From contig NZ_DATGLN010000256.1 in the NCBI RefSeq assembly GCF_035294165.1, positions 36,955-100,954 of the forward strand: DNA of 64,000 nt, read 5' to 3'. This document shows positions 26,220 through 35,016 of this stretch, one piece after another. Position numbers and translations under genes: made by a program. Position 1 is the first letter of the stretch, and every line of letters starts with the position of its first letter. A model generated the notes under the pieces. It ran no database searches, was not told the origin of the DNA, and was given only the letters and a program-made list of their open reading frames with translations. Origin of the DNA: Chthonomonas sp035294165 (lineage in GTDB: Bacteria > Armatimonadota > Chthonomonadetes > Chthonomonadales > Chthonomonadaceae).

Positions 26220-27074
26220 CTAGCCTTTCAAACCGGTGACGGCGATTCCTTCAATGAACTGTTTTTGGGTGAAGAAGAAGAGCACGATAACCGGAGCTAC
26301 CACAATGGTGGAGGCGGCCATAAGGAGGTTCCATTGGGTACCCCCATTTTGACTTTGGTAGTTTTGCAGGCCTAAACCGAGTGTATACATGTTCTGATGT
26401 GCTAGATAGATAAGAGGGCCGAGGAAGTCGTTCCATACTCCCATGAATGTGAAGAGGGCTACAACGGCCAGGGCCGGCTTTGCCAAAGGAAGAATGACCT
26501 CGCGGAAGATGCCCCATTCGGAACATCCATCTATTTTTGCGGCCTCTGAAAGCTCGAAGGGAATAGTGAGAAAGAATTGGCGCAACAGAAAGATATAAAA
26601 GGCGCTCCCAAACCAGGCCGGCACCCAGAGGGGGCGATAGGTGCCTGTCCAGTGAATCTTTTCAAAAAGCACGAACGTGGGCACCATGAGGACGGGGAAG
26701 GGTATCATCATGGTGGCAAGCGTGAGCTTAAAGACGATGTCGCGACCAGGCCACCGAAGCCGCGCGAAACCATAGGCTACTAGGGCATTGGAAAAAACGG
26801 TGCCGCTGACCACAAGAATTTCAAGAATGAGGGTGTTGCGACCATAGATAAGGAAGGGGATATAGTGTAACTGGTTGCTTTCGTAGGTGAAGGCGGCAAC
26901 ATAGTTTTGCCACTCGATGGGATGCGGTATCCAGATGGGGGGCATGTGCATGGTCTGATCAATCGGCTTCAGCGATGTTGAGATCATCCAGAGCAGAGGG
27001 AAGGCGAACACAAGGGAAAGCGCGATAAGCACCATATGAATGAGAAACGCGGTGAGATAACGTTTTTTGTGCAT
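26220..27074 (-). CDS. Sugar ABC transporter permease, MalG-like
   Basis: An inner-membrane permease of the CUT1 carbohydrate uptake family with six predicted helices. The EAA loop is clear in FELSEAAKIDGCSEWGIFREVILPLAKP, the docking site for the ATPase. I start at the ATG at 27074 (MHKKRYLTAFLIH); GGAGAA lies 11 bases upstream. It would pair with the MalF-like permease at 29563. The hybrid kinase gene stands between the two, which is unusual. No dedicated ATPase gene is in this cluster; the MalK-like ATPase at 39 kb could serve it, as shared MsmX-type ATPases do. Confidence 0.9.
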   Translation of the reverse strand: MHKKRYLTAFLIHMVLIALSLVFAFPLLWMISTSLKPIDQTMHMPPIWIPHPIEWQNYVAAFTYESNQLHYIPFLIYGRNTLILEILVVSGTVFSNALVAYGFARLRWPGRDIVFKLTLATMMIPFPVLMVPTFVLFEKIHWTGTYRPLWVPAWFGSAFYIFLLRQFFLTIPFELSEAAKIDGCSEWGIFREVILPLAKPALAVVALFTFMGVWNDFLGPLIYLAHQNMYTLGLGLQNYQSQNGGTQWNLLMAASTIVVAPVIVLFFFTQKQFIEGIAVTGLKG

Positions 27075-27096
27075 GGCGAATGACGTTCTCCGTGTA

Positions 27097-29550
27097 TTAA
27101 ACAGATTTTGATTTGGCTGCATCTAGAATTTCGCGCACTCTGCGGGCTAAAGTGGAGGGTGTAAAAGGCTTTTGTAAGAAGGCGATGCCCTCATGGACGA
27201 GGCTCTGTATTTTGGTGTGCTCTTCCGTATAGCCGGATATGTAGAGCACCGGCAGGTTGGGGCGAAGGCGATATGCCTGAGACACAAGTTCAAGTCCGCT
27301 CTGTTCGGGCATAACCACATCGGTGATAAGCAGGTCAATAGGTTTTGGATATTTTGCGAGAATTTCCAGAGCTTCCTTAGGGTTTTCGGCGGTAAGAAGA
27401 TGGTAGCCTTTGCGGGTTAGGGAAAGCGTTAAAGTCTGCAGCACAAGCGGCTCGTCCTCAACAAGCAGAATCGTCTCGGTGCCACTTGCCGGTGGGGAGG
27501 AAGCAGTAACAGACGACGCCTCCGGCTCCTCTTGGCTGCGCGGCAGGAAGATATGGAAAGCGGCTCCCTCTTGAGGGGCGCTATCTGCGGCGATGTATCC
27601 ACCCGCTTGCCGAATGATGCCATAGCAGGTAGAAAGCCCCAGCCCGGTTCCCTTACCTACCTCTTTCGTAGTGAAGAAAGGCTCAAAGATGCGTGCCAGC
27701 ACATCGGCGTTCATGCCCTCGCCATCATCTCGGAATAGGATATAGACATACTCCCCAGGTGGAATCACGGTTTGGGCGAAGGTGAGCTGGTCGGAAACGA
27801 TTCTATTGTGAGTCTCGATAAGGATATGTCCGCCGTGTGGCATGGCGTCACGCGAGTTAACGGCCAGATTCATAAGCACCTGTTCCATTTGACTCCGATC
27901 CGCTTTAACCGTCCAGAGGCTGCTGCTAGGTCGAAAAGTCAGTTCGATATCCTCACCGATAATGCGTCGCAGGAGTTGCCCGATGTCTACAATAAGACGG
28001 TTAATGTCGAGATTTTGCGGACGAGTGATCTGTTTCCGGGCGAAGGCGAGAAGCTGGGAGGTAAGTTGCTTTGCGCGTTCGGCTGCTTGCAGGGCATGGT
28101 GCAGATGGGTTTGCGCTTGGACATCCGTTTGGACATGGTCTTCTAAAAGCTCTAGGTATCCTACAATGGCTGCGAGGAGGTTGTTGAAGTCATGTGCGAT
28201 GCCACCGGCAAGTCTCCCGATACTTTCCATTTTCTGTGCCTGCAGCAATTGTGTCTCGAGGCGCTTACGTTCGGTGACATCGCGGGCCAAAACGATGCGG
28301 GCTTCTCTGCCGGCATAGATCGTATCGTGTGAGGTGATCTCCACGTCAAAAATAGTGCCATCTTTGCGTTTATGCCTCCAAAGGGTGGGGGGAGAATAGC
28401 CTGGTTGCAGGTGTGCAAGGCGCGCTTCCAATGCCTTCCAATCTTCCGGAGGGCGAATATCGCGGATGGTCATGTTGAGGAATTCGTCCCGACTATATCC
28501 ATAGTGAGCGATCGCCGCATCGCTTACATCGAGGAACTGAAGGGTGTGGGTGTCGTAGACCCAGACGGGGTCTGGAATGCTTCTGAACAAGGAGCGATAC
28601 CGCTCTTCGCTCTCTTGTAAGGAGAGTTGAATTTCCAGCCGAGTAAAGAGATGGCCGAGAGCGTTGGCGTAGAGACAGAGCAGCTTGAGGCGCTGCGGAG
28701 TAAAATGCTGCCCGGAAAGCAGGTTATCGGCACTCAGAAAGCCTATACAGCGGTTATGATTCCAAATGGAGGTAAAAACCAAAGTTCCATGACCAACCGG
28801 CTCCCCAAGAGCATTATAAAGAGTGGTATTTTCGATGACGGCGATGGCTTGGGGGCTATGCCGTATTTGATCCACAGCCTCCAGGGGAGGAATGGGGCGT
28901 CGAACGGAACGTTCATCTATGGTCTTACCTCCTTCATCTGTGCCAAAAGTGCCATGGATGAAGTTCTCTTCTTTTAGGCACCAGATGCCCAGCCTGTCGA
29001 AGCCAAGTTGTTCTCGTCCCAGCTCCACGGCAAGTTTATAGAAGGTCTCTTTATCGGGTGCAAGGGCGAGTTGATTGGTTATCTCTTGAAGGGCGGTGAG
29101 TTTCTGAGTGAAGAGGCGATCCTCTTCATGCGCTCGTTGCAGAAGCTCTTCCACGCGTTTTCGGTCGTTGATGTCGCGAAAATAGACGGAAAGCCCGTGG
29201 GAGTAGGGATAGGCGTGGACTTCAAACCAGGTTTCTAAAGGAGGGTAGAACTCTTCAAACGCGACAGAGCATCTTTCTTCAATCGCCCGATGATACTGCA
29301 CATGAAATGTGGAACCGACCGCTTCGGGAAAGACCTCCCAGATATTTTGCCCAAGCAGCTGCTGGCGGGAACGGCGGAGGAGCTTTTCTGCATTGCTGTT
29401 AACGTACACAAAGCGCCAGCTCGTATCCAATGCGAAAAAAGCATCGGTGATGCTGGCCAAAATAGCCTGAGCCTGCAGGCCATCTTTATCGAGAAAGCCT
29501 TCCAGGGTTTGATGGTTTGCGGAGGTATTGGGAGCTTGCTGTTCGTTCAT
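27097..29550 (-). CDS. Soluble hybrid histidine kinase PAS-GAF-PAS-HisKA-HATPase-REC
   Basis: An 817-residue kinase without membrane helices. Order, numbered from the ATG at 29550: PAS 1 about 25-130, GAF about 155-305, PAS 2 about 315-428, HisKA with H453 in GGIAHDFNNLL, HATPase with N box NLAVNSRD, DDGEGM and GKGTGLGL, and a receiver domain about 690-805 with VEDE and D744 in ITDVVMP. The HDFNN form of the H box is typical of kinases with a C-terminal receiver. AGGAG precedes the ATG by 8 bases; a TTG two codons upstream is less likely. It is encoded between the two permease genes of a sugar importer and may sense its cytosolic substrate or flux. No DNA-binding response regulator is nearby, so the output is unknown. 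Confidence 0.92.
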   Translation of the reverse strand: MNEQQAPNTSANHQTLEGFLDKDGLQAQAILASITDAFFALDTSWRFVYVNSNAEKLLRRSRQQLLGQNIWEVFPEAVGSTFHVQYHRAIEERCSVAFEEFYPPLETWFEVHAYPYSHGLSVYFRDINDRKRVEELLQRAHEEDRLFTQKLTALQEITNQLALAPDKETFYKLAVELGREQLGFDRLGIWCLKEENFIHGTFGTDEGGKTIDERSVRRPIPPLEAVDQIRHSPQAIAVIENTTLYNALGEPVGHGTLVFTSIWNHNRCIGFLSADNLLSGQHFTPQRLKLLCLYANALGHLFTRLEIQLSLQESEERYRSLFRSIPDPVWVYDTHTLQFLDVSDAAIAHYGYSRDEFLNMTIRDIRPPEDWKALEARLAHLQPGYSPPTLWRHKRKDGTIFDVEITSHDTIYAGREARIVLARDVTERKRLETQLLQAQKMESIGRLAGGIAHDFNNLLAAIVGYLELLEDHVQTDVQAQTHLHHALQAAERAKQLTSQLLAFARKQITRPQNLDINRLIVDIGQLLRRIIGEDIELTFRPSSSLWTVKADRSQMEQVLMNLAVNSRDAMPHGGHILIETHNRIVSDQLTFAQTVIPPGEYVYILFRDDGEGMNADVLARIFEPFFTTKEVGKGTGLGLSTCYGIIRQAGGYIAADSAPQEGAAFHIFLPRSQEEPEASSVTASSPPASGTETILLVEDEPLVLQTLTLSLTRKGYHLLTAENPKEALEILAKYPKPIDLLITDVVMPEQSGLELVSQAYRLRPNLPVLYISGYTEEHTKIQSLVHEGIAFLQKPFTPSTLARRVREILDAAKSKSV

Positions 29551-29562
29551 CCACAAACTCCT

Positions 29563-30444
29563 CTAATTACCGCCGTAATGCACGTGGCGTTCGCTGAATT
29601 TAAGGGCGATAAGGGTGAGGATGAGGATGACAACAAAGAGTATCCACCCCATAGCGCAGGCATAACCCATTTTATGGTAGATGAAGGCGTTATCGAAGAG
29701 GTACATGGCATAGAAATAGATAGAGCGGGCCGGAGCGCCTTGAGGCGAGATGACGTAGGGCACGGTAAAAATTTGGAGGGTACCGATGATTCCCATGATG
29801 ACGTTGAAGAGGATGACCGGGGAGATCATGGGAAGGGTAACGTGAATCGTTTTTGCCCACCAGCCCGCTCCATCGAGGTCTGCGGCCTCGTAGAGTTGTC
29901 GGGGCACGTCCTGCAATCCGGCCAAATAGATCACCATGGCGTTGCCAACGCCCCATGCCGAAAGCACGACGAGCGCCGTTTTTGACCAGGCGGGGTCACC
30001 CAACCAGTTAGGCCCTTTAATGCCCAAATCCTGCAAGAAGGCGTTGAGGATGCCGTATTGTCCGTTAAATATCCATTGCCAGAGAATGGCGAGGGCTACC
30101 ATGGGCACAAGGGAAGGAATGAAGAAAATAGTTCGATAAAAGGCCATCCCACGCACTTTTGTGTTTAGTAGCAGAGCCAGCGAGAGCGCCACCAGGGCGC
30201 TGATGGGCAACGCCCAAAGGGTATAGACGATCGTGTTTTGAACGGTTTGCCAGAAAATGGCGTCGTGAATGAGGTCACGATAGTTGGCAAGCCCGATGAA
30301 GACGGGAGGATGGAGAACGGAATAGTCGCAGAAGCTGAAGTAGATGGAGGCGACCACCGGGTAGAGCATGAAGGCAGTAAACCCGATGAACCAAGGTAAA
30401 ACGAAGAGAAGCGCTGTACGCGTTTCGCGTCGGCTCTGTTTCAT
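29563..30444 (-). CDS. Sugar ABC transporter permease, MalF-like
   Basis: A CUT1-family permease of 293 residues with six helices and the EAA loop in QLYEAADLDGAGWWAKTIHVTLPMISP. It overlaps the substrate-binding protein gene by 4 bases (ATGA) and is followed 12 bases later by the hybrid kinase gene. It forms the membrane channel with the MalG-like protein at 26220. The substrate is unknown; oligosaccharides are usual for this family. Confidence 0.92.
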   Translation of the reverse strand: MKQSRRETRTALLFVLPWFIGFTAFMLYPVVASIYFSFCDYSVLHPPVFIGLANYRDLIHDAIFWQTVQNTIVYTLWALPISALVALSLALLLNTKVRGMAFYRTIFFIPSLVPMVALAILWQWIFNGQYGILNAFLQDLGIKGPNWLGDPAWSKTALVVLSAWGVGNAMVIYLAGLQDVPRQLYEAADLDGAGWWAKTIHVTLPMISPVILFNVIMGIIGTLQIFTVPYVISPQGAPARSIYFYAMYLFDNAFIYHKMGYACAMGWILFVVILILTLIALKFSERHVHYGGN

Positions 30445-31835
30445 CGGTTGTCTCCGTGTGCTAGGTTGGACTGAGCCTCATACATGGCTTTTTGGCGTAA
30501 ATGGAGGCGTCGAAGGTACTCATCCAATTTCGGCTGCATCTCTTGTTGTACCTCTTCGAGGGCCTGTTCGGGCGTTTTCTCCATGAGGGTTACCTCGTCT
30601 ATTGCGTTAGAGAGGGCGCTGCCGTACTCCGGCCATATGCCCATCTTTGGCGGAGTGATCACGTTTTTACTATAGGCTAGTCGTACGAAAAGCTTGATAT
30701 AGGGATTGGGGTGGGTCGCATAAAACTGGGGGTCTACGTGGCGAAGGGGAGAAAACTTTCTTTGAAGGCCACACAGCATTTCACTGCCCTTACGCGATTC
30801 GATGAACCGAATAAACGCAAATGCAGCGTTCGGATGTTTTGCACCACGCGGGATCACCAAAACATCCTCGTCAGCCACAGAGGTATTGGCCAAATCCGGG
30901 CGGTCGGCGGGATAGGGGAACGGCACAACGCCCCATATACGCTTTGGTTTTTCCATTTGGGGGGCAAAGCGACTTATAAAGTTGTACATCCAAACGCCCT
31001 GCAGTTCCATGGCGACCTTTCCATCGAGAAAACCGTTCTGAGGAGAGGAAAAGGTTCCGAGGCCACTTCGGAACGACTGCAGATTGCCGGGCCCATATTT
31101 TTTAGAATACGATTGTATCCATTGATAAGCGCGAACGTTACCGGGATCGGTTGCTGTGATTTTATCCGTTCCGTTCCACAGTTTTCCACCGAAGAAATAG
31201 CCCCAAGCCCAGTTCCACCATCCGGGTTCCGTGGGCAGAAAGCCGACCTTCTGTATGTTGCCGTTTGCATCACGAGTGGTGATTTTGGCGGCATCGGCAT
31301 CGAGTTCTTTTATGGTCTGAGGTGGGTGGGTGATGCCGGCAGCCTGAAGCATCGCCATATTATAGTGCAGAGCGGTTGTTGCAGGTGTGCTTGGCAAAGC
31401 GTACTGATGGCCGTGATAGTGCCCCATGTCCCAGAAGACGGGGATAAAATGGTTTCGATCAAGACCGTAGCGCTTGCAATAGCTATCGAGGGGAATAATT
31501 GCGTTATCATCGGCATACTGGGCCACATTAGGGCCGTAGAGGCCGGCCACGTCGGGTGGGTCGCCACCGGCTATTGCCAGCAGCGTTTTATTCTCAATGC
31601 CACTGACGGTGAGGAGGTCTACATGAATGCGATTTTGAGATCGGTTAAACGCTTCGACCGTCTTGCGGATGGCGTCGCCCTCGAAATCGGTCCACTTCTC
31701 CCAGTAGATGACGTGGATTTTACCGTCATGGTAGGTAGGATGGGCGATCATCTCACTATAGATGGCCGTCACGACGATCAGAACGGCCAGGAGAGGCAGC
31801 CCGAAGCGATTCAGCGATAGCGGCGAACGTTTCAA
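30441..31835 (-). CDS. Sugar ABC transporter substrate-binding protein
   Basis: A family 1 extracellular solute-binding protein of 464 residues. A hydrophobic N-terminal segment (GLPLLAVLIVVTAIYSEMIA) acts as signal or anchor; there is no lipobox. The mature part starts IHVIYWEKWTDFEGDAI, and family patterns such as AGGDPPDVAGLYG and PRGAKHPNAAFAFIRFI are present. The start is a TTG at 31835 with AGGAG about 11 bases upstream. It heads the operon SBP-malF-kinase-malG-methyltransferase. An extended -10 (GGGTACAAT) lies upstream. Confidence 0.9.
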   Translation of the reverse strand: MKRSPLSLNRFGLPLLAVLIVVTAIYSEMIAHPTYHDGKIHVIYWEKWTDFEGDAIRKTVEAFNRSQNRIHVDLLTVSGIENKTLLAIAGGDPPDVAGLYGPNVAQYADDNAIIPLDSYCKRYGLDRNHFIPVFWDMGHYHGHQYALPSTPATTALHYNMAMLQAAGITHPPQTIKELDADAAKITTRDANGNIQKVGFLPTEPGWWNWAWGYFFGGKLWNGTDKITATDPGNVRAYQWIQSYSKKYGPGNLQSFRSGLGTFSSPQNGFLDGKVAMELQGVWMYNFISRFAPQMEKPKRIWGVVPFPYPADRPDLANTSVADEDVLVIPRGAKHPNAAFAFIRFIESRKGSEMLCGLQRKFSPLRHVDPQFYATHPNPYIKLFVRLAYSKNVITPPKMGIWPEYGSALSNAIDEVTLMEKTPEQALEEVQQEMQPKLDEYLRRLHLRQKAMYEAQSNLAHGDNR

Positions 31836-31874
31836 GCGTGGAATTTCTCCTCAGAAAGTTTCAGACATAATGCT

Positions 31875-31880
31875 ATTGTA
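31875..31880 (-). promoter_or_regulatory. Extended -10 of the kinase-containing transporter operon
   Basis: GGGTACAAT on the minus strand with TACAAT at 31880-31875, about 40 bases before the TTG start. The -35 region is weak. The rest of the 134-base divergent gap holds no other site that I can support. Confidence 0.45.
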
Positions 31881-31969
31881 CCCTTCACACGGTATAAATC
31901 GGGCGTGCTTTGCGTTTGTGTGCGCCTCCTATGTCACAATGTTAGGGACGTTTGGATGGGAGGGACGCC

Positions 31970-32794
31970 ATGCAGCAGGTTGCGCGCCTTGTGGCGCCGG
32001 ATGAGCGTTTTTGGGCCGATATAGCGGCTATTGAGAGGGCTTCAACCGGAGTGCTCTGTTTTGCCGCCGAAGATTTGCAGACTGGGACCGTTGTGCACCG
32101 CAATGCAGAGCATAAATGCCGCACGGCCAGCGTCATCAAACTGCCTATTTTGGTGCATGTGGGGTTGAGCATTGAAGAGGGAAGGTTGGCGTGGGATGAG
32201 CCTTTGGTGCTGACCGACGAGGAAAAGGTGCCCGGTTCGGGCATTCTTTCGCAATTAACGGCAGGCCTACAGCTAACTTTACGCGATGTATGTGTGTTGA
32301 TGATCGTCCTTTCAGATAACACCGCCACAAATATGATTATCGAGCATGTGGGCGGAGTGAACCCCATTAATGCGCGGATGCGAGCTATTGGGCTGGAGAT
32401 AACAACTTGCTTTCGCAAAGTGTATGCCAGAGATGCCCTGCCCAATCCCTACGGATTAGGCGTGACGACGCCTTGGGAGATGTTGCGACTTCTTAAGATG
32501 ATCGCGACCGGCAAATTAGGAAGTGAGGACTTGTGTGAAGAGTTTTTAGCTATCCTTTCCAAGCAGCACTATCGCGATTGCATCCCACGCTATCTGCCGG
32601 AGGAGTGGCGTTATGCCGGCAAGACCGGTTCGATAGACGAGGCTCGCAACGATGTGGGCATCGTGAGCGACGCCGAGGGCAACCGAGTTGCTTTGGCACT
32701 GTTCTGTCAAGACCTGCAGGTGGTACGCTGGACGGCAGATAATCCGGGTGAAGTCGCTCTGGCGCGTTTGGCAAAGCGGCTTCTTTTGGAGTAG
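31970..32794 (+). CDS. Class A beta-lactamase-fold serine hydrolase, no signal peptide
   Basis: A 274-residue protein with the three penicillin-recognising motifs: S54-V-I-K57, S115-D-N117 and K-T-G in YAGKTGSIDEARND. These are the marks of class A beta-lactamases and related D,D-peptidases. The ATG at 31970 is preceded by GGGAGGGA. No signal peptide or membrane segment is visible, which is odd because this fold normally acts outside the inner membrane. It might use another export route or act on a cytosolic amide or ester. It has no linked regulator. It is divergent from the sugar transporter operon and is followed by the 249-base gap with the repeat element. Confidence 0.85.
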   Translation: MQQVARLVAPDERFWADIAAIERASTGVLCFAAEDLQTGTVVHRNAEHKCRTASVIKLPILVHVGLSIEEGRLAWDEPLVLTDEEKVPGSGILSQLTAGLQLTLRDVCVLMIVLSDNTATNMIIEHVGGVNPINARMRAIGLEITTCFRKVYARDALPNPYGLGVTTPWEMLRLLKMIATGKLGSEDLCEEFLAILSKQHYRDCIPRYLPEEWRYAGKTGSIDEARNDVGIVSDAEGNRVALALFCQDLQVVRWTADNPGEVALARLAKRLLLE

Positions 32795-32910
32795 CCAGTT
32801 CGGCTCATAAAACATAGGCAGCAGACACCCATCAGGCCATGGTGTGATCTGCCGTACATGCAGAGGCTTACACCCACGCATCGTTCTTTAACAAACCTAA
32901 CAAAGAAGGG

Positions 32911-32929
32911 CTTTCGCCAGCGGCGAAAG
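32911..32929. other. Strong hairpin downstream of the serine hydrolase
   Basis: CTTTCGCC-AGC-GGCGAAAG is a perfect 8-bp stem about 115 bases after the hydrolase stop. On the minus strand it is followed by CCCTTCTTTGTT, so it may end the transcript of the minus-strand membrane protein gene that stops at 33044. On the plus strand there is no T-run. Confidence 0.4.
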
Positions 32930-32947
32930 GCTAGGCATCGGTAGAGA

Positions 32948-33037
32948 TAGGTTAGGCACAAGGCCTACCCTACTATGTTTGTTTAGTCCGCAGGCACCTG
33001 CGAGAAGCCGCCGGGTTTTAGACCTTACGGAGTGTCA
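32948..33037 (+). mobile_element. Orphan IS200/IS605-IS1341 right-end-like structured element (copy B)
   Basis: Three hairpins in the same order as copy A. A 10-bp palindrome TAGGTTAGGC/GCCTACCCTA (one mismatch) lies at 32948-32972. CGCAG-GCAC-CTGCG is at 32989-33002. CCG...GGT-TTTAG-ACC...CGG is at 33008-33030. It ends in GGAGTGTCA at 33037. From 32974 on it aligns with copy A: GCAGGCA, CTGCGAGA and GAGTGTCA are identical, and the loop TTTAG is kept while stem bases change together. The ending AAGCCGCCGGGTTTTAGACC then GGAGTGTCA is the form I know from TnpB-element right ends. No transposase gene is present. It lies between two convergent genes. Confidence 0.62.
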
Positions 33038-33043
33038 TTGATT

Positions 33044-33871
33044 TTATTCGGACTTCGTTTCGACATGCCAAGGGGTATCTGCAACAGGTGCATCTTTGGG
33101 TGGAGGTGGGACAAGGTCGTAGCGCGCAAGCAGAAGGCAGGTGGCACGCGTGACAAGTTGTAGAGGAAGTGCGGGGTAAAGCAGTATCCAAGCGATGCCG
33201 GTAAGAAAGCAGAGCAGCACGAGCAGCGCGGTGATGCAGAGAAGGCCTACAGTATAGAGCGGATTCCCTAGGGTGAGAAAAAAGGAGCGGCGGATGGCAG
33301 CTAACGCTCCACGACGCGCACGTCGGCTCTCTTCGTCGAAGACCCCATTCTCCTGCAGAACCAGCAGTGGGTATTGATAGAGCAGAAGTAGCGACCAACA
33401 TAGGAGAATGTAGGCCCAAAAGAGGGAAAAGAGAGAACCGAAAGGGTGATGCCAGTAAGTATAAAAAAGAAGATTTGCAAGTAATCCAAAGGTAATGACC
33501 AGCTGAAAGAGACCGAGGCGAACGGCCGCCCAGTAGTGCTGACGGAAACCTTGGAGCAAATAGACCCAAGATACCGAGCGTCCTAAGCAGATACGGTAAG
33601 CAACAAAACAGTAGCCCGCAAAAAGAGGCGGAAAAATAGGGAGTGCAAGTAGGGTAAGCAGCAGGTAGCCCGGTTTAGGTGGGAGGTGAATAAGCTTCGT
33701 GAGACTGAGGGGAACGGAGAGCAGTAAGGGGATAAGCAGACTGTGCAGGAGGCTGAAGGAGATGACAAAGCCCAGATGATCCCAAAGATCGCGCATAGCA
33801 AGGCGCAGTGCACGAAGGAGCGTGGGTCGAAAAGGGGCTTGTCCGGTTGAGGCGATCATTGTTGACTTCAT
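33044..33871 (-). CDS. Multi-pass membrane protein, possibly DUF624-like
   Basis: A 275-residue inner-membrane protein with about six leucine-rich helices (for example FVISFSLLHSLLIPLLLSVPL, YLLLTLLALPIFPPLFAGY, LGLFQLVITFGLLANLLFY and two near the C-terminus). The order GYCFVAYRICLGRSVSWVYLLQGFRQHYWAA resembles DUF624/YesL proteins, which often sit beside sugar transporters, but I am not sure. It ends with a short Pro-rich cytosolic tail. It is divergent from lacI across a 116-base gap and is probably monocistronic. Confidence 0.65.
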   Translation of the reverse strand: MKSTMIASTGQAPFRPTLLRALRLAMRDLWDHLGFVISFSLLHSLLIPLLLSVPLSLTKLIHLPPKPGYLLLTLLALPIFPPLFAGYCFVAYRICLGRSVSWVYLLQGFRQHYWAAVRLGLFQLVITFGLLANLLFYTYWHHPFGSLFSLFWAYILLCWSLLLLYQYPLLVLQENGVFDEESRRARRGALAAIRRSFFLTLGNPLYTVGLLCITALLVLLCFLTGIAWILLYPALPLQLVTRATCLLLARYDLVPPPPKDAPVADTPWHVETKSE

Positions 33872-33896
33872 CTGTTCCTTTTTGTGTGCGTTTCTC

Positions 33897-33925
33897 TTGA
33901 CAGCGACCTTTTTTCATTGTATCAT
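33897..33925 (+). promoter_or_regulatory. Promoter of the lacI-type regulator gene
   Basis: TTGACA at 33897-33902 and TATCAT at 33920-33925 with a 17-base spacer. The leader to the ATG is about 55 bases. AAAAGGTGA lies 10 bases before the start. Confidence 0.75.
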
Positions 33926-33987
33926 ATAGGCATGTAAGGAGCGTGACAGGCGTTAGGTAAATAATAAAGAAAAGGTGACAGAAAGCT

Positions 33988-35016
33988 ATGGGGGTTACGA
34001 TTCGCGAGCTGGCAGAAGCAAGTGGGGTGGCACCATCCACCGTATCCTACGTTATCAACAACGGCCCACGTCGCATTAGCGCTCGCACACGAGCGCGTGT
34101 AGAAGAGGCCATGCGCCGCCTCAACTATACCCCCAATGCCCTGGCGCGTGGCTTGGTTCAGAAGCGCATCCACACCATTGGGGTCGTCTATACGCACTAC
34201 GATCATCTGATTCCAAGCCTCTACTTTTTGGAAGTGCTGCAGGGCATTCTCGGAGCGACGATGGAGCACGACCAGAGCGTGTTGTTATTCACCGAGAGCT
34301 TGCAATGCGACGTTACAAAAAACCTCATGCGCTGGTGTGATGGGCGCTGTGATGGACTTTTAGTAGTGGCCTTGCCCCACAACACAACCGTTATAGAGGA
34401 GCTGCGTGCGCGCGAAGTGCCTTTTGTGCTGATCAACTATATGAGCGATCGCAAGGATGTGACATGCCTGGATGTGGACAACGTTTCGGCTGCACGCAAT
34501 GCAGTGAACTATCTCATTCAGATGGGGCATGAACGGATTGCTATTTTTTGCGGTCAGGACAATCTAGATAGCACCCATCAGCGGCTGGCCGGTTACCGCC
34601 AGGCGATGGCAGCGGCGGGCCTTCCGGTTTGTGATACGTGGGTATTTCCCGGCAAGTATTTTGAAGAGTTCGGCTACCAGCAGGCGGAAAAGCTCCTGGC
34701 AATTCCCTTTCATGAGCGTCCCACTGCTGTGTTTTGTACCAACGATGTGTTGGCCATTGGGGCTATGAAGGCCTTTATGGAGCATGGAGTGCGGGTACCC
34801 GAGGATATTTCTCTGATCGGTTTTGACGATATTATCACGGCCTCGACCATTCAGCCTCCGCTAACAACGGTGCGGCAGCCGTTAGCTCAGATCGGTGCCC
34901 GCGCAACGGAGTTGCTTTTGGAGCAGATCGAGCAGAAGCGTGCGCCCGGCATTAAGGAGCTTCTCCCTACAGAACTGGTCATTCGGGCGACGGTGGCCAA
35001 GCCTTCATGTCGTTAA
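33988..35016 (+). CDS. LacI-family transcriptional regulator
   Basis: A 342-residue LacI/GalR regulator. The helix-turn-helix is at residues 3-25 (TIRELAEASGVAPSTVSYVIN) with the hinge NYTPNALARGL. The periplasmic-binding-protein-like sensor domain follows, with GHERIAIFCGQDN, FCTNDVLAIGAMKA and ISLIGFDD typical of the family. It very likely controls the sugar importer that starts 575 bases downstream on the same strand: that operon's promoter has a TCAA-TCGG-TTGA palindrome over its start. The effector sugar is unknown. Confidence 0.93.
   Translation: MGVTIRELAEASGVAPSTVSYVINNGPRRISARTRARVEEAMRRLNYTPNALARGLVQKRIHTIGVVYTHYDHLIPSLYFLEVLQGILGATMEHDQSVLLFTESLQCDVTKNLMRWCDGRCDGLLVVALPHNTTVIEELRAREVPFVLINYMSDRKDVTCLDVDNVSAARNAVNYLIQMGHERIAIFCGQDNLDSTHQRLAGYRQAMAAAGLPVCDTWVFPGKYFEEFGYQQAEKLLAIPFHERPTAVFCTNDVLAIGAMKAFMEHGVRVPEDISLIGFDDIITASTIQPPLTTVRQPLAQIGARATELLLEQIEQKRAPGIKELLPTELVIRATVAKPSCR

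Noticed and set aside
30711..31820. Open frame of 369 codons on the plus strand
   Set aside because: Antisense to the solute-binding protein gene and without recognisable motifs. Its length comes from codon bias on the opposite strand.
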